This document shows positions 1 through 5,295 of a stretch of 7,205 nt of DNA, one piece after another. Below the pieces are notes generated by a model. The model did no database searches, was not told where the DNA came from, and worked only from the letters and a program-made list of their open reading frames with translations. The translations under genes and the position numbers were made by a program. Source of the DNA: Nitrospira sp. (GTDB lineage: Bacteria > Nitrospirota > Thermodesulfovibrionia > Thermodesulfovibrionales > SM23-35); assembly GCA_016873575.1 (NCBI GenBank), contig VGWY01000131.1, positions 1-7,205 of the forward strand, given 5' to 3'. The stretch's first letter is position 1. The number at the start of each line of letters is the position of its first letter.

Positions 1-1121
1 TCGGGATGAGCAATAATGTCTACTGGATTATTATATGTATAACCTTTTGTTTTAATAAATGTATCAAGGCCAAGCCATGTCTTTCCATGCTCATCAAGTA
101 TTGCTCCACGATAATTAGCATAGGGTATCTGGCTTTCTACCCAGATGTGCTCTACCTGAAAGTTTATAATCTTCCCTCCAGCAATTACAGGCTTATATGG
201 TATACCCGCCTTCTGGAAAAATTCTGCTATCTTTGATGGGTCATCAATCCCGGTTAGATTTTTAACCTTTTCTATGTCAGGGAAAAATTCTATTACTCCT
301 CTTGTATATCTTGATGGAAATCCCGATGCCCTGAGGAGGGATATAAGCAATGCTGCCTGATCACAATCATTTCCACTTTTTTGTCGCAAGGTCTCCTCCG
401 CACCTTTCATGCATCCCCAATACCATTCTGTCTCAATGTTGTTTTTTACATACTCATATATTGAAACAGGATTCCAGTTTAATGACTGTGAGAGTGCTGC
501 TATCTCCTGTGATATTGGGGCCTCAAGGGTGCTTTTGAGATCATCGGGACTGATTTCCTTGGTCCCCCCTTTGTAAGCAGGCTTTATGGAGGGTTCTGTA
601 TTTGGTTCTCTTGACGGATAGTTAAGGTTTTTATATGGAAGGCTTCCGAAGATCGGCCTCTTGTTTTTGTGAAGGATTTTATCGAGGAGATTATTGAGAT
701 TATCAAGATTGTTGATTATCATTTGCTGACTGCTGATAGCCGATTTCTGATCGCTTCCAAGTGCAAGACTGTCTATAAGACTTAAGTATTCCTCAATGGC
801 TTTTCTATATCCCTCTGACATTGCCCTGTGCCTTTCTAATGCCTTTGTACCAAGGGCAATTACTTTATCTTCTCGTAACCTGAACCTCTCCTGAAGTAAA
901 AGATGGGATGCCTTTATGTCTTCTGATAGGGTTTTTAACTGTCTTAATTCCGCAGTTATTACACTGCCCTTTTTGAGTTTTTGCTGTATCTTTTCAATGA
1001 CAAGCCTGCTTTGTTCTAAATCGTTTTGAAGGTCTCTCTCAAGATCAACATCAGATGCCTTACAGAATAATGGCGAGAAGAAAATCAGGATTAAACTGAA
1101 AAATACAATTTGTTTTCTCAC
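1..1121 (-). CDS. Exported transglutaminase-like (cysteine protease fold) protein, C-terminus outside window
   Basis: The reading frame is open from a GTG at 1121 to the left edge (373 complete codons, no stop), so the C-terminus is missing. The start is supported by an AGGGGG ribosome site six bases upstream and by a clear signal peptide straight after it (residues 1-22, hydrophobic core VFFSLILIFF, likely cleavage after CKA). Residues about 23-115 are charged and heptad-like, probably coiled coil. Residues about 124-200 are a low-complexity linker. A transglutaminase core lies at about 215-360. Cys253 in GNDCDQAALL, His325 in VEHIWVE and Asp353 in WLGLDTF form the expected Cys-His-Asp triad, and LLRASGFPSRY is the typical segment after the Cys. 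Such bacterial domains are usually peptidases or amidases, or they cross-link proteins; the substrate is unknown. Cys20 does not sit in a good lipobox, so a secreted or periplasmic protein is more likely than a lipoprotein. It lies 125 bp downstream of bioD on the same strand, with no terminator seen between them. Confidence 0.85.
   Translation of the reverse strand, partial: MRKQIVFFSLILIFFSPLFCKASDVDLERDLQNDLEQSRLVIEKIQQKLKKGSVITAELRQLKTLSEDIKASHLLLQERFRLREDKVIALGTKALERHRAMSEGYRKAIEEYLSLIDSLALGSDQKSAISSQQMIINNLDNLNNLLDKILHKNKRPIFGSLPYKNLNYPSREPNTEPSIKPAYKGGTKEISPDDLKSTLEAPISQEIAALSQSLNWNPVSIYEYVKNNIETEWYWGCMKGAEETLRQKSGNDCDQAALLISLLRASGFPSRYTRGVIEFFPDIEKVKNLTGIDDPSKIAEFFQKAGIPYKPVIAGGKIINFQVEHIWVESQIPYANYRGAILDEHGKTWLGLDTFIKTKGYTYNNPVDIIAHP
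725..752. repeat. Degenerate heptamer tract inside the transglutaminase gene
   Basis: Four consecutive 7-base units on the plus strand: GCTGACT, GCTGATA, GCCGATT, TCTGATC. They share the pattern xCxGAtx. On the coding (minus) strand the tract encodes residues about 124-133 (DQKSAISSQQ), between the coiled coil and the catalytic domain. It is imperfect, so it may be an old copy of the repeat class seen more cleanly in bioD. Confidence 0.55.
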
Positions 1122-1246
1122 AAATTGCCCCCCTGATTGTCAGCGATATTTTTTATCCATATCCAGTGATAACATTATTATTATAAGCAGGACAGGCTTT
1201 CGTTTGTTGCAGATATTTTTCGACAAGTCTAAGTTCTTTCCGCTTA
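1122..1246. other. bioD to transglutaminase intergenic spacer
   Basis: This 125-bp AT-rich gap lies between the tandem TAA stops of bioD and the GTG of the transglutaminase gene. On the minus strand a TATAAT lies at 1185-1180, but the bases 17 upstream (AACAAA) are a poor -35 box. A separate promoter is therefore only weakly suggested. No strong hairpin and no T-tract terminator is visible. Confidence 0.4.
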
Positions 1247-1987
1247 TTATATTTGGCTTTTAATCATCTCAAGATTCAGGTTCTTTACTGCAGCCTTTTC
1301 TATGGTATCACTTTTAAAATCTTTCAGGTATGGAAATATTCCTATAATCGGCACATGACTGATTTCTTTTAAGACCTCCGGATTTGTATTTTCAGCGATT
1401 GTATTTTCAGGAGGACGACTATAATTAATGATTACGCCTGCAACATTCAGTCCTTCTCTTATTGCATAATTGACAGTCAACATCGTGTGGTTGATTGTGC
1501 CAAGGCCCGGCCGTGAGACAATAATGACTGGCAATCCAAGTTCTTCTGCAAGGTCAAGTACAAAATAATCTTTTTTTATAGGCACAAGTAACCCGCCAAT
1601 TCCTTCAACGATAACCACCTCATATTTTCTTGAAAGCACCTTATATGCCTTTTGTATCTTATCTATATCAACGGGGATTCCTTCTATCACAGAAGCTGTG
1701 AAGGGGGCAAGGGGGGACTCAAAGCGAATTGGTGTAACGAAATCTATAGAATCATTCATGCCAGCCATTTCTTTCAAAAACATCCCATCAGATGGTATTA
1801 ACTCTCTGCATTCATCTCTGAACGCTGAACGCTGAACGCTGAACGCTGATTTTTTACATCCTGTCTCTATAGGCTTCATTCCGCATACTCTGAGACCTAA
1901 AAGCTTGACAGCCTTGATCAATGCTGCAGTTATAATTGTTTTACCAACCCCTGTATCTGTACCCGTTATGAAAAAACCCTTTGACAT
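1247..1987 (-). CDS. bioD: ATP-dependent dethiobiotin synthetase BioD
   Basis: This cytoplasmic enzyme closes the ureido ring of dethiobiotin from 7,8-diaminopelargonate, CO2 and ATP, the penultimate step of biotin synthesis. The P-loop GTDTGVGKT is at residues 9-17, the substrate-binding MKPIETG at 37-43, the family segment FESPLAPFTAS at 89-99, and the metal/carbamate-site motif VEGIGGLLVP at 127-136 with Glu128. The 246 residues are slightly longer than the usual 225-240. Most of the excess is SAFSVQRSAF (47-56), encoded by a four-copy heptamer repeat just after the KPIETGCKK strand. The start is fixed by the P-loop lying eight residues in, as in other BioD proteins, although no good Shine-Dalgarno precedes it (AAGTTTTTTAA). 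The gene ends with two tandem TAA codons. It lies downstream of bioF on the same strand and is separated from it by a RAYT element. Confidence 0.96.
   Translation of the reverse strand: MSKGFFITGTDTGVGKTIITAALIKAVKLLGLRVCGMKPIETGCKKSAFSVQRSAFRDECRELIPSDGMFLKEMAGMNDSIDFVTPIRFESPLAPFTASVIEGIPVDIDKIQKAYKVLSRKYEVVIVEGIGGLLVPIKKDYFVLDLAEELGLPVIIVSRPGLGTINHTMLTVNYAIREGLNVAGVIINYSRPPENTIAENTNPEVLKEISHVPIIGIFPYLKDFKSDTIEKAAVKNLNLEMIKSQI
1384..1410. repeat. Short 12-bp direct repeat with 15-bp period in bioD
   Basis: TTGTATTTTCAG occurs at 1384-1395 and again at 1399-1410, exactly 15 bases apart. The protein therefore repeats ENT (ENTIAENTNPE). The repeat is in frame and in a variable surface segment before the conserved NPEVL. 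It could be a five-codon duplication or chance. Confidence 0.45.
1821..1848. repeat. Perfect four-copy heptamer repeat within bioD
   Basis: AACGCTG is repeated four times head to tail (1821-1827, 1828-1834, 1835-1841, 1842-1848), with a partial unit (CTG) before it. On the minus strand it reads through in frame. Because 7 is not a multiple of 3, three units cycle through all frames, giving a seven-residue protein period (SAFSVQR, then SAF). The tract sits in a loop after the conserved KPIETG strand, where typical BioD proteins have fewer residues. Confidence 0.9.
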
Positions 1988-2030
1988 TTAAAAAACTTTG
2001 GCTTGTAATGGAGATGTGTAATTCTCCACG

Positions 2031-2058
2031 ATAGGCGGGACATTCCTGTCCCGCCTAT
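2031..2058. repeat. Left REP-like hairpin of the RAYT element
   Basis: A perfect 12-bp stem: ATAGGCGGGACA at 2031-2042 pairs with TGTCCCGCCTAT at 2047-2058 around a TTCC loop. The right arm contains the TAG stop codon of the transposase (2057-2055 on the minus strand). No T-tract follows in either direction, so it is better read as a REP than as an intrinsic terminator. Confidence 0.85.
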
Positions 2059-2519
2059 TTAAAAAATATTTCAAAGTCAGTTTCATCCCTGTATCTTATT
2101 GAACTATACTTATAATCCTCTGGTTGCATAACCATATCCTTCCTTACTGGATTTTCCTCTATGTATCTTATCCTGTTTAACACTTTCTCTTCGCTATCAA
2201 GTATATAATCATAAAATCCGCTTTGCCATATTGAGCCTTTCCTGCCAAATGCTTCATTTATCCGTCTTGCTGAAAATCCTTTAATTGACTTCATACACTC
2301 CGAAATATTCTTATCCTTTGGAATTATAATTAGATGCAAATGGTCAGGCATAATAACAAATGCTAAAAGATAATACCATTGTTGTCTTCTTCCAAATAAA
2401 ATTGCCTCAAGCTGTATATCCAATGCTTTTGAATCTTCAAATATCGGCTCTCTATTAACAGTGACAGATGTTGTCATATAAGGGTATTCTTTTAAATGTA
2501 TATGTTTCAATACTGGCAT
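2055..2519 (-). CDS. REP-associated tyrosine transposase (RAYT, Y1_Tnp/IS200-like fold)
   Basis: A single-strand DNA transposase of the HUH superfamily, related to IS200/IS605 TnpA and to E. coli TnpA-REP. RAYTs are thought to cut and spread REP hairpins. The HUH pair is His60 and His62 in MPDHLHLII. The likely nucleophile is Tyr119 in RYIEENPVRK, and WQSGFYDYIL (98-107) is the usual segment before it. The N-terminal TTSVTVNREPIFED matches the family strand region. At 154 residues with all catalytic residues present, it appears intact. ATG at 2519 is preferred because the family has about 15 residues before this strand, although no Shine-Dalgarno is visible. The stop codon lies inside the left hairpin. 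It lies between bioF and bioD in their orientation, so read-through from the bio promoter would express it. Confidence 0.92.
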   Translation of the reverse strand: MPVLKHIHLKEYPYMTTSVTVNREPIFEDSKALDIQLEAILFGRRQQWYYLLAFVIMPDHLHLIIIPKDKNISECMKSIKGFSARRINEAFGRKGSIWQSGFYDYILDSEEKVLNRIRYIEENPVRKDMVMQPEDYKYSSIRYRDETDFEIFFK

Positions 2520-2536
2520 ATATACAATATGTTTTG

Positions 2537-2560
2537 AGGCGGGGTTGGAAAACCCCGCCT
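2537..2560. repeat. Right REP-like hairpin of the RAYT element
   Basis: A perfect 10-bp stem: AGGCGGGGTT at 2537-2546 pairs with AACCCCGCCT at 2551-2560 around a GGAA loop. It is just upstream of the transposase start, and on the minus strand it carries the same outer CGATAGGCGGG as the left hairpin. The stem core differs from the left one (GGGGTT against GGGACA), but each stem remains fully paired. Confidence 0.85.
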
Positions 2561-2590
2561 ATCGGTATAATATTGACTAAGCACCAAGGT

Positions 2591-3745
2591 CTATACCTCC
2601 CTTAATGCTTCTATTAACCTGTCTATGTCCTCATCAGTATGAGCTGCGGTCACGGTTATACGTATCCTTGGCTCCTTAACAGTAGGTGGTCTTATAGCAG
2701 GTGCATATATGCCCTTTTCGTATAGATGCCCTGATACCCTTAATGTATTTTCGACAGTCCCCGTCCTCACAGGTATAATGGGTGTTTCACTTCCCATAAT
2801 GTCATAGCCGATATTTTTGATACCATGAGCAACCTTATCCCTGTTTGACCAGAGTCTCTGTATTAATTCAGTATCCCCTTCTATTAATTCCAGAGCAGCC
2901 ATACTTGCTGCAATAACACCCGGAGGAAGGGCTGTTGAGAATATAAAGCTTCTTGCAGTATTTAAAATCCATTCAATGAAATCCCTCCTGCCAGCAACAA
3001 ACGCACCGAAAGACCCGAGTGCCTTTGAAAATGTCCCCATCTGGATAATTGAAGGTTCAGGTTTCATATCGAAGTGACTAAGTGCACCCCTGCCATTACC
3101 GAGCACACCTGTACCATGTGCGTCATCTATATAAAGGAGTGTCGAGTTCGGAGTTCCATGTTCGGAGTTCCATCTAAGACAAATATTATAGATATCCCTT
3201 AAAGGGGCAATATCTCCATCCATGCTGAAGACAGTGTCTGTGATAACAATCTTCCTCTTTGCGTTGTCTTTTCCTATTAACTCTTCGATATGAGATACAT
3301 CTTTATGCCTGTATATTATTGTCTTTGCCTTACTCAGGCGACATCCATCAATAATGCTTGCATGGTTTAGTTCATCACTGAATATCGCAGTATCTTCATC
3401 TGCAATAGCAGGTATGATGCCTGTGTTTGCTGCATAGCCTGAGTTTAAAACAAGGGCAGACTCTGTACCCTTAAAGAGTGCAATCTTATCCTCAAGTTCC
3501 TTATGTATAGTGCTTCCTCCACTAAGGAGCCTTGAAGCAGCAGTGCCAGATCCATAAGCATCAAGAGACTTTTTTACTTTATCAATGATATAAGGATGAC
3601 TTGAAAGTCCGAGGTAGTCATTTGATGAGAAGTTTATATATTCTCTGTTGTCAAATCTTATCTTTGGTCCCTGTGGAGATGAGCGGTCTTTTATCTCCCT
3701 AAGGAGCCCTTTTTCTTTCAAAATTTTGAGCCTTTCGGAAAACAC
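2591..3745 (-). CDS. bioF: 8-amino-7-oxononanoate synthase BioF
   Basis: This PLP-dependent alpha-oxoamine synthase condenses pimeloyl-thioester with L-alanine to give 8-amino-7-oxononanoate, CoA/ACP and CO2, the first committed step of biotin-ring assembly in the cytoplasm. The family landmarks are in order: NFSSNDYLGL (38-47), GSGTAASRLLSGG (65-77), NHASIIDG with the PLP-stacking His128, DTVFSMDGD (170-178), DDAHGTG with Asp207 and His210 contacting PLP, and the Schiff-base Lys241 in GTFSKALGS. The 384 residues match the family length. Between the NICLR helix and LLYIDDAHG there are about nine extra residues (192-200, WNSEHGTPN) encoded by a 14-bp tandem repeat. The start is GTG at 3745, preceded by a modest AGGTTGG. 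BioF, rather than another alpha-oxoamine synthase (Kbl, HemA), is supported by linkage to bioD. Confidence 0.95.
   Translation of the reverse strand: MFSERLKILKEKGLLREIKDRSSPQGPKIRFDNREYINFSSNDYLGLSSHPYIIDKVKKSLDAYGSGTAASRLLSGGSTIHKELEDKIALFKGTESALVLNSGYAANTGIIPAIADEDTAIFSDELNHASIIDGCRLSKAKTIIYRHKDVSHIEELIGKDNAKRKIVITDTVFSMDGDIAPLRDIYNICLRWNSEHGTPNSTLLYIDDAHGTGVLGNGRGALSHFDMKPEPSIIQMGTFSKALGSFGAFVAGRRDFIEWILNTARSFIFSTALPPGVIAASMAALELIEGDTELIQRLWSNRDKVAHGIKNIGYDIMGSETPIIPVRTGTVENTLRVSGHLYEKGIYAPAIRPPTVKEPRIRITVTAAHTDEDIDRLIEALREV
3146..3173. repeat. 14-bp (2 x 7) tandem repeat within bioF
   Basis: GTTCGGAGTTCCAT occurs at 3146-3159 and again, identically, at 3160-3173. Each unit is itself two related heptamers (GTTCGGA and GTTCCAT), so the period is again 7. 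It encodes about residues 192-200 on a surface stretch just before the PLP-binding DDAHGTG strand, where BioF homologues such as the E. coli enzyme are about eight residues shorter. Confidence 0.85.
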
Positions 3746-3819
3746 GGGAATACCAACCTAATACAATTGAACCACTGAGGACACAGAGAAAAAATGCAAC
3801 ATACATCTTCCCACGAAAA

Positions 3820-3880
3820 TGTCATTCTGGCTTGTCCAGAATCCTTCATTAAAAAAGATCCCCGACAAGCGGGAATGACA
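3820..3880. repeat. 61-bp MITE-like imperfect palindrome in the bioF leader
   Basis: The ends are exact 8-bp inverted repeats, TGTCATTC at 3820-3827 and GAATGACA at 3873-3880. Each half holds its own small hairpin around a shared CTTGT loop: TTCTGG-CTTGT-CCAGAA on the plus strand, and TTCCCG-CTTGT-CGGGGA on the minus strand. Two related half-units face each other, as in REP pairs, dRS3-like elements or miniature elements. No ORF is present. It lies within the untranslated leader of bioF, if the promoter upstream of it is correct. Confidence 0.75.
3851..3875 (-). terminator. Possible intrinsic terminator in the bioF leader
   Basis: Read on the minus strand, the stem TTCCCG/CGGGGA with a CTTGT loop is followed by ATC and then six T residues (3856-3851). 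This has the form of a Rho-independent terminator placed between the predicted bioF promoter and the bioF start. It is part of the MITE-like palindrome and may have no regulatory role. The stem is short (6 bp, one G-T pair). Confidence 0.35.
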
Positions 3881-3919
3881 GTTGTTTATATTGTTCGGGA
3901 CATTTTTCATGTTTCTTTG

Positions 3920-3934
3920 TGAGCATTATGCTCA
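3920..3934. promoter_or_regulatory. Perfect 15-bp palindrome, candidate operator
   Basis: TGAGCATTATGCTCA has 7-bp arms around a single central T. It lies just downstream of the predicted bioF start of transcription, a typical repressor position, and an overlapping CTCATGAG palindrome follows. It does not resemble the BirA (TTGTAAAC/GTTTACAA) or BioR (TTATMKATAA) sites as I know them. The regulator is therefore unknown and the site is tentative. Confidence 0.3.
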
Positions 3935-3950
3935 TGAGAGTTTGCGGTGT

Positions 3951-3959
3951 ATTTTAACA
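3951..3959 (-). promoter_or_regulatory. Candidate extended -10 promoter for bioF
   Basis: On the minus strand TGTTAAAAT provides a TGn-extended -10 box (TAAAAT at 3956-3951). The nearest -35-like hexamer, TTGCAA at 3982-3977, is 20 bases away, which is too long to be ideal, so recognition would depend mainly on the extended -10. Transcription would begin near 3944 and leave a leader of about 200 bases containing the MITE-like palindrome. Confidence 0.35.
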
Positions 3960-3976
3960 CAATAAGCTTCTATGAT

Positions 3977-4006
3977 TTGCAATTTATCCTTCCTAATAGA
4001 TATAAT
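3977..4006 (+). promoter_or_regulatory. Sigma70-type promoter for nfeD, abutting the start codon
   Basis: TTGCAA at 3977-3982 and a perfect TATAAT at 4001-4006 are 18 bases apart. The start of transcription would fall at about 4012-4014, on the nfeD ATG itself. There is no Shine-Dalgarno and an in-frame TAA sits at 4003-4005. The message would therefore be leaderless, or nearly so. Confidence 0.55.
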
Positions 4007-4011
4007 TTTTT

Positions 4012-5295
4012 ATGATTATTCCTCTCATTTTGCTTTTCCTCTTCTTTTCTTCTACAGCCTTTTCTGAAGAACCAAAGAGAGATGTTATGGTGATAACCAT
4101 AAATGGTGTTATAAGCCCTGTCTCAGCAGAATACATTGGGAAAAGTATCAAAAAGGCAAATGAGAAAAAGGTTGAGGCACTCATCATTGAACTGGATACA
4201 CCTGGGGGACTGGATACATCGATGAGAAATATTGTGAAGGATATAATCGGAAGTGAAGTCCCCATTATTGTGTATGTTTCACCAAGTGGAAGCAGGGCTG
4301 CCTCTGCAGGGGTCTTCATAACATTAGCTGCGCATATCGCAGCCATGGCACCTGGAACCAATATCGGAGCTGCCCATCCAGTAGGCATCGGTGAAAAGAT
4401 GGATAAGGTGATGGCAGAAAAGGCAACAAATGATGCAGCAGCTTATATAAAATCTCTTGCAGAGAGGAATAACAGAAATGTAAAGTGGGCAGAAGATGCA
4501 GTCAGAAAGAGTATCTCTGCAACAGGAGAAGAAGCATTAAAGATGAAAGTCATAGATATCGTGAGTAAGGATTTGAATACGCTCCTCTCAGATGTAGATG
4601 GCAAAAAAGTCAGAACAGTCATGGGTGAAAAGGTTTTGAAGACTGCAAAGGCAAAGGTCATGAGAGAAGAGTTGGGAGTCAGACACAAAATACTCAACCT
4701 CATCTCTGACCCTAATGTTGCATATATACTCATGCTCCTCGGCTTTTATGGCCTCTTCTTTGAGCTCACAAATCCCGGTGCAATCTTCCCAGGTGTGATT
4801 GGTGGAATCTGCCTCATCCTTGCCTTTTATGCATTTCAGACATTGCCTGTCAATTATGCCGGGCTTTTGCTGATTATCCTTGCCATCATCCTCTTTATCC
4901 TTGAGGTAAAGATTGTATCCCATGGGGTCCTTTCTATCGGCGGGGTAATATCCATGATAATTGGCTCATTGATGCTTTTTGAATCACCAGCGCCTTTCAT
5001 GAAACTCTCGTTATATACTATTCTCCCTGCTACTATCATAACCACCCTGTTCTTCACTGTAACACTCGGCCTTGCTTTCAGGGCATATAAGAGAAGGCCT
5101 GTCACCGGCTCAGAGGGCCTTATAGGGATGGAGGGGATTGCAATTACTGATATAACAAAAGATGAAGGTATGGTATCATTACATGGTGAACGCTGGTCAG
5201 CATATTCTGATGCGCCGGTATCAAAGGGTGAAAAGGTAATCATTGAGGCTGTCTCTGGACTGAAAGTAAAGGTAAAAAGATCAATGAGCAATTAG
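4012..5295 (+). CDS. nfeD: NfeD1b-type membrane-bound serine protease (ClpP-class plus NfeD domain)
   Basis: A long-form NfeD protein in domain order: signal peptide (1-18, hydrophobic IIPLILLFLFF, no basic n-region), ClpP-like protease domain (about 22-215), four or five membrane segments (about 236-356), and a C-terminal NfeD OB-fold domain (about 365-424, GERWSAYSDAPVSKGEKV). By comparison with the archaeal PH1510 protease, the Ser/Lys dyad should be Ser98 in SRAASAG and Lys137 in EKATNDAAAYI. LDTPGG (61-66) and MAPGTNIGAAHPV (112-124) are also typical. The archaeal relative cleaves the hydrophobic C-terminus of its partner stomatin. The stomatin-like gene 65 bp downstream fits that partnership. 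The ATG is fixed by an in-frame TAA nine bases upstream and the signal peptide directly after it. The last residues and the TAG stop are supplied by a heptamer repeat tract. Confidence 0.93.
   Translation: MIIPLILLFLFFSSTAFSEEPKRDVMVITINGVISPVSAEYIGKSIKKANEKKVEALIIELDTPGGLDTSMRNIVKDIIGSEVPIIVYVSPSGSRAASAGVFITLAAHIAAMAPGTNIGAAHPVGIGEKMDKVMAEKATNDAAAYIKSLAERNNRNVKWAEDAVRKSISATGEEALKMKVIDIVSKDLNTLLSDVDGKKVRTVMGEKVLKTAKAKVMREELGVRHKILNLISDPNVAYILMLLGFYGLFFELTNPGAIFPGVIGGICLILAFYAFQTLPVNYAGLLLIILAIILFILEVKIVSHGVLSIGGVISMIIGSLMLFESPAPFMKLSLYTILPATIITTLFFTVTLGLAFRAYKRRPVTGSEGLIGMEGIAITDITKDEGMVSLHGERWSAYSDAPVSKGEKVIIEAVSGLKVKVKRSMSN

Larger units (their letters stand above)
2029..2564 (-). mobile_element. 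REP-RAYT-REP element inserted between bioF and bioD
   Basis: A small transposase gene is framed by two GC-rich hairpins. The outer edge of each hairpin carries the same 11 bases, CGATAGGCGGG. They read inward on the plus strand at 2029-2039 and on the minus strand at 2564-2554, so the ends are inverted copies. The layout matches known RAYT transposases, which sit among the REP palindromes they act on. The element is about 536 bp. Without it bioF and bioD would be about 67 bp apart, which suggests it entered an intact bio operon. No target-site duplication was recognised. Confidence 0.75.
3746..4011. other. bioF/nfeD divergent intergenic region
   Basis: This 266-bp stretch carries no gene. 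From left to right it contains a short GAGGACACAGAG-type string (about 3771-3790) of a kind often seen as dispersed repeat debris, a 61-bp MITE-like palindrome, a 15-bp palindrome, a minus-strand extended -10 box, and a plus-strand sigma70 promoter reaching the nfeD ATG. Confidence 0.7.

Noticed and set aside
6..538. Plus-strand open frames at 6-236 and 350-538
   Set aside because: Both lie antisense to the transglutaminase gene, have no ribosome site or recognisable domain, and look like translations of the wrong strand.
1055..1070. Lipoprotein signal in the transglutaminase protein
   Set aside because: Cys20 is preceded by PLF rather than a small-residue lipobox, so cleavage after Ala22 by signal peptidase I is more likely.
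1180..1208. Independent promoter for the transglutaminase gene
   Set aside because: A TATAAT is present on the minus strand but the -35 region is AACAAA and the area is AT-rich, so it could be chance.
1821..1848. Possible CRISPR-like array in the heptamer repeats
   Set aside because: Units are 7 bases with no spacers and no cas genes nearby; they are tandem repeats.
2031..2058. Intrinsic terminator after the RAYT gene
   Set aside because: The stem is strong, but neither strand has a T-run directly after it and an identical outer motif occurs at the other end of the element, so REP is the better reading.
3993..5291. Minus-strand open frames of 96 to 145 residues opposite nfeD
   Set aside because: They are shadows of the nfeD coding frame; their hydrophobic or Ser/Thr-rich composition mirrors the sense codons and none shows a motif.
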